A stretch of 64,000 nucleotides of DNA from Lucifuga dentata (taxonomy: Eukaryota > Chordata > Actinopteri > Ophidiiformes > Bythitidae): positions 1 to 64,000 of the forward strand of contig VXCM01001499.1 in the NCBI GenBank assembly GCA_014773175.1. The letters run 5' to 3'. The notes below the pieces were generated by a model. That model searched no databases. It worked only from the letters and a program-made list of their open reading frames with translations, and was not told where the DNA came from. Positions 63,834 through 64,000 of this stretch are shown here, in pieces (the first letter of the stretch is position 1; each line of letters starts with the position of its first letter). A program made the translations under genes and the position numbers.

Positions 63834-64000
63834 CTTACACAGCTGAAAGTTTTCCGACACTAGCGTCTCTTGGACATCGATTTCCTTAGGAGTCGGCGCT
63901 GCGGTGGGAGTTCCGGCCGCGCTGCCGCAAGATGGGGATCCGATAGTCCCCCCAGGAGAGGAGGTGGTCAAGCCGTCTAACACCTTCCGAAACTTCTTCA
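63834..64000 (-). CDS. stxbp5l: Tomosyn-2 (syntaxin-binding protein 5-like), coding exon 1, partial at window edge
   Basis: Tomosyns are cytosolic WD40 proteins with a C-terminal R-SNARE motif. They bind syntaxin and SNAP25 and restrain vesicle priming. Read on the minus strand, this exon encodes KKFRKVLDGLTTSSPGG, then a Gly/Ser/Pro/Ala/Thr-rich linker, then EIDVQETLVSENFQLCK, 56 codons including the start. The family N-terminus (M-K/R-K-F...RKVLDGLT, and QETL.SE.FQ.CK before the first propeller) is clearly present. MKKF and SSPG favour tomosyn-2 over tomosyn-1. The window ends in TG of the presumed ATG, so the A falls at 64001. The exon closes with AAG followed by donor gtaagt (63828-63833), phase 0. 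The linker differs from mammals, and a two-residue Asn-Phe/Asn-Ile step after MKKF/MRKF, as I recall the mammalian proteins, is absent. The alternative is a stxbp5 paralogue, which exons 2 and 3 make less likely. Confidence 0.93.

Noticed and set aside
1..64000. CRISPR arrays, operons, bacterial promoters, phage or integron features
   Set aside because: The window is intronic vertebrate DNA. The repeats are microsatellites and transposon ends, not regularly spaced direct repeats.

Overview
This window is vertebrate nuclear DNA, almost certainly from a ray-finned (teleost) fish. It is AT-rich and almost free of coding sequence. It is rich in CA/GT, GA/CT and GAT microsatellites and carries repeat types typical of teleosts: L2-like LINE 3' ends with (ATGG)n tails, a tRNA-headed SINE, Harbinger, hAT and Tigger-type DNA elements. 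Spliced exons with consensus GT/AG borders confirm a eukaryote. The species cannot be named from the sequence.

One gene is securely identified. It lies on the minus strand and enters from the right edge. Three coding exons of a tomosyn gene, best matched to stxbp5l (tomosyn-2), are at 63834-64000 (exon 1), 51271-51368 (exon 2) and 6327-6408 (exon 3). Joined, they read as one open frame of 116 codons covering the N-terminus and the first blade region of the tomosyn beta-propeller. The phases fit exactly: 0 after exon 1, 2 after exon 2, 0 after exon 3. The A of the start ATG should lie at 64001, one base outside the window. The rest of the window is intron 1 (about 12.5 kb), intron 2 (about 44.9 kb) and the first 6.3 kb of intron 3. 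Exon 4 and the promoter are outside.

The introns are mainly a landscape of mobile-element remains. Intron 3 has LINE 3' ends and one old MITE copy. Intron 2 holds most of a nine-copy family of roughly 0.5-0.65 kb TTAA-flanked inverted-repeat elements. It also has two non-LTR retrotransposon 3' fragments, a SINE, a TA-flanked Tigger-like MITE, a hAT-like MITE and a 1.6 kb PIF/Harbinger element with TTA target duplication and a broken Myb/SANT-like gene. Two foldback palindromes (19.5 kb and 52.0 kb) lie in introns 2 and 1. Intron 1 also has a 1.25 kb long-arm foldback element inserted in a TATC microsatellite at 55.1-56.3 kb.

The assembly has one 112-base N gap and many single-N joins. At five of these the sequence on both sides is directly duplicated, which points to unmerged contig ends. 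I see no second convincing protein-coding gene, no functional tRNA or rRNA gene and no CRISPR array. Most long reading frames are low-complexity microsatellite translations.
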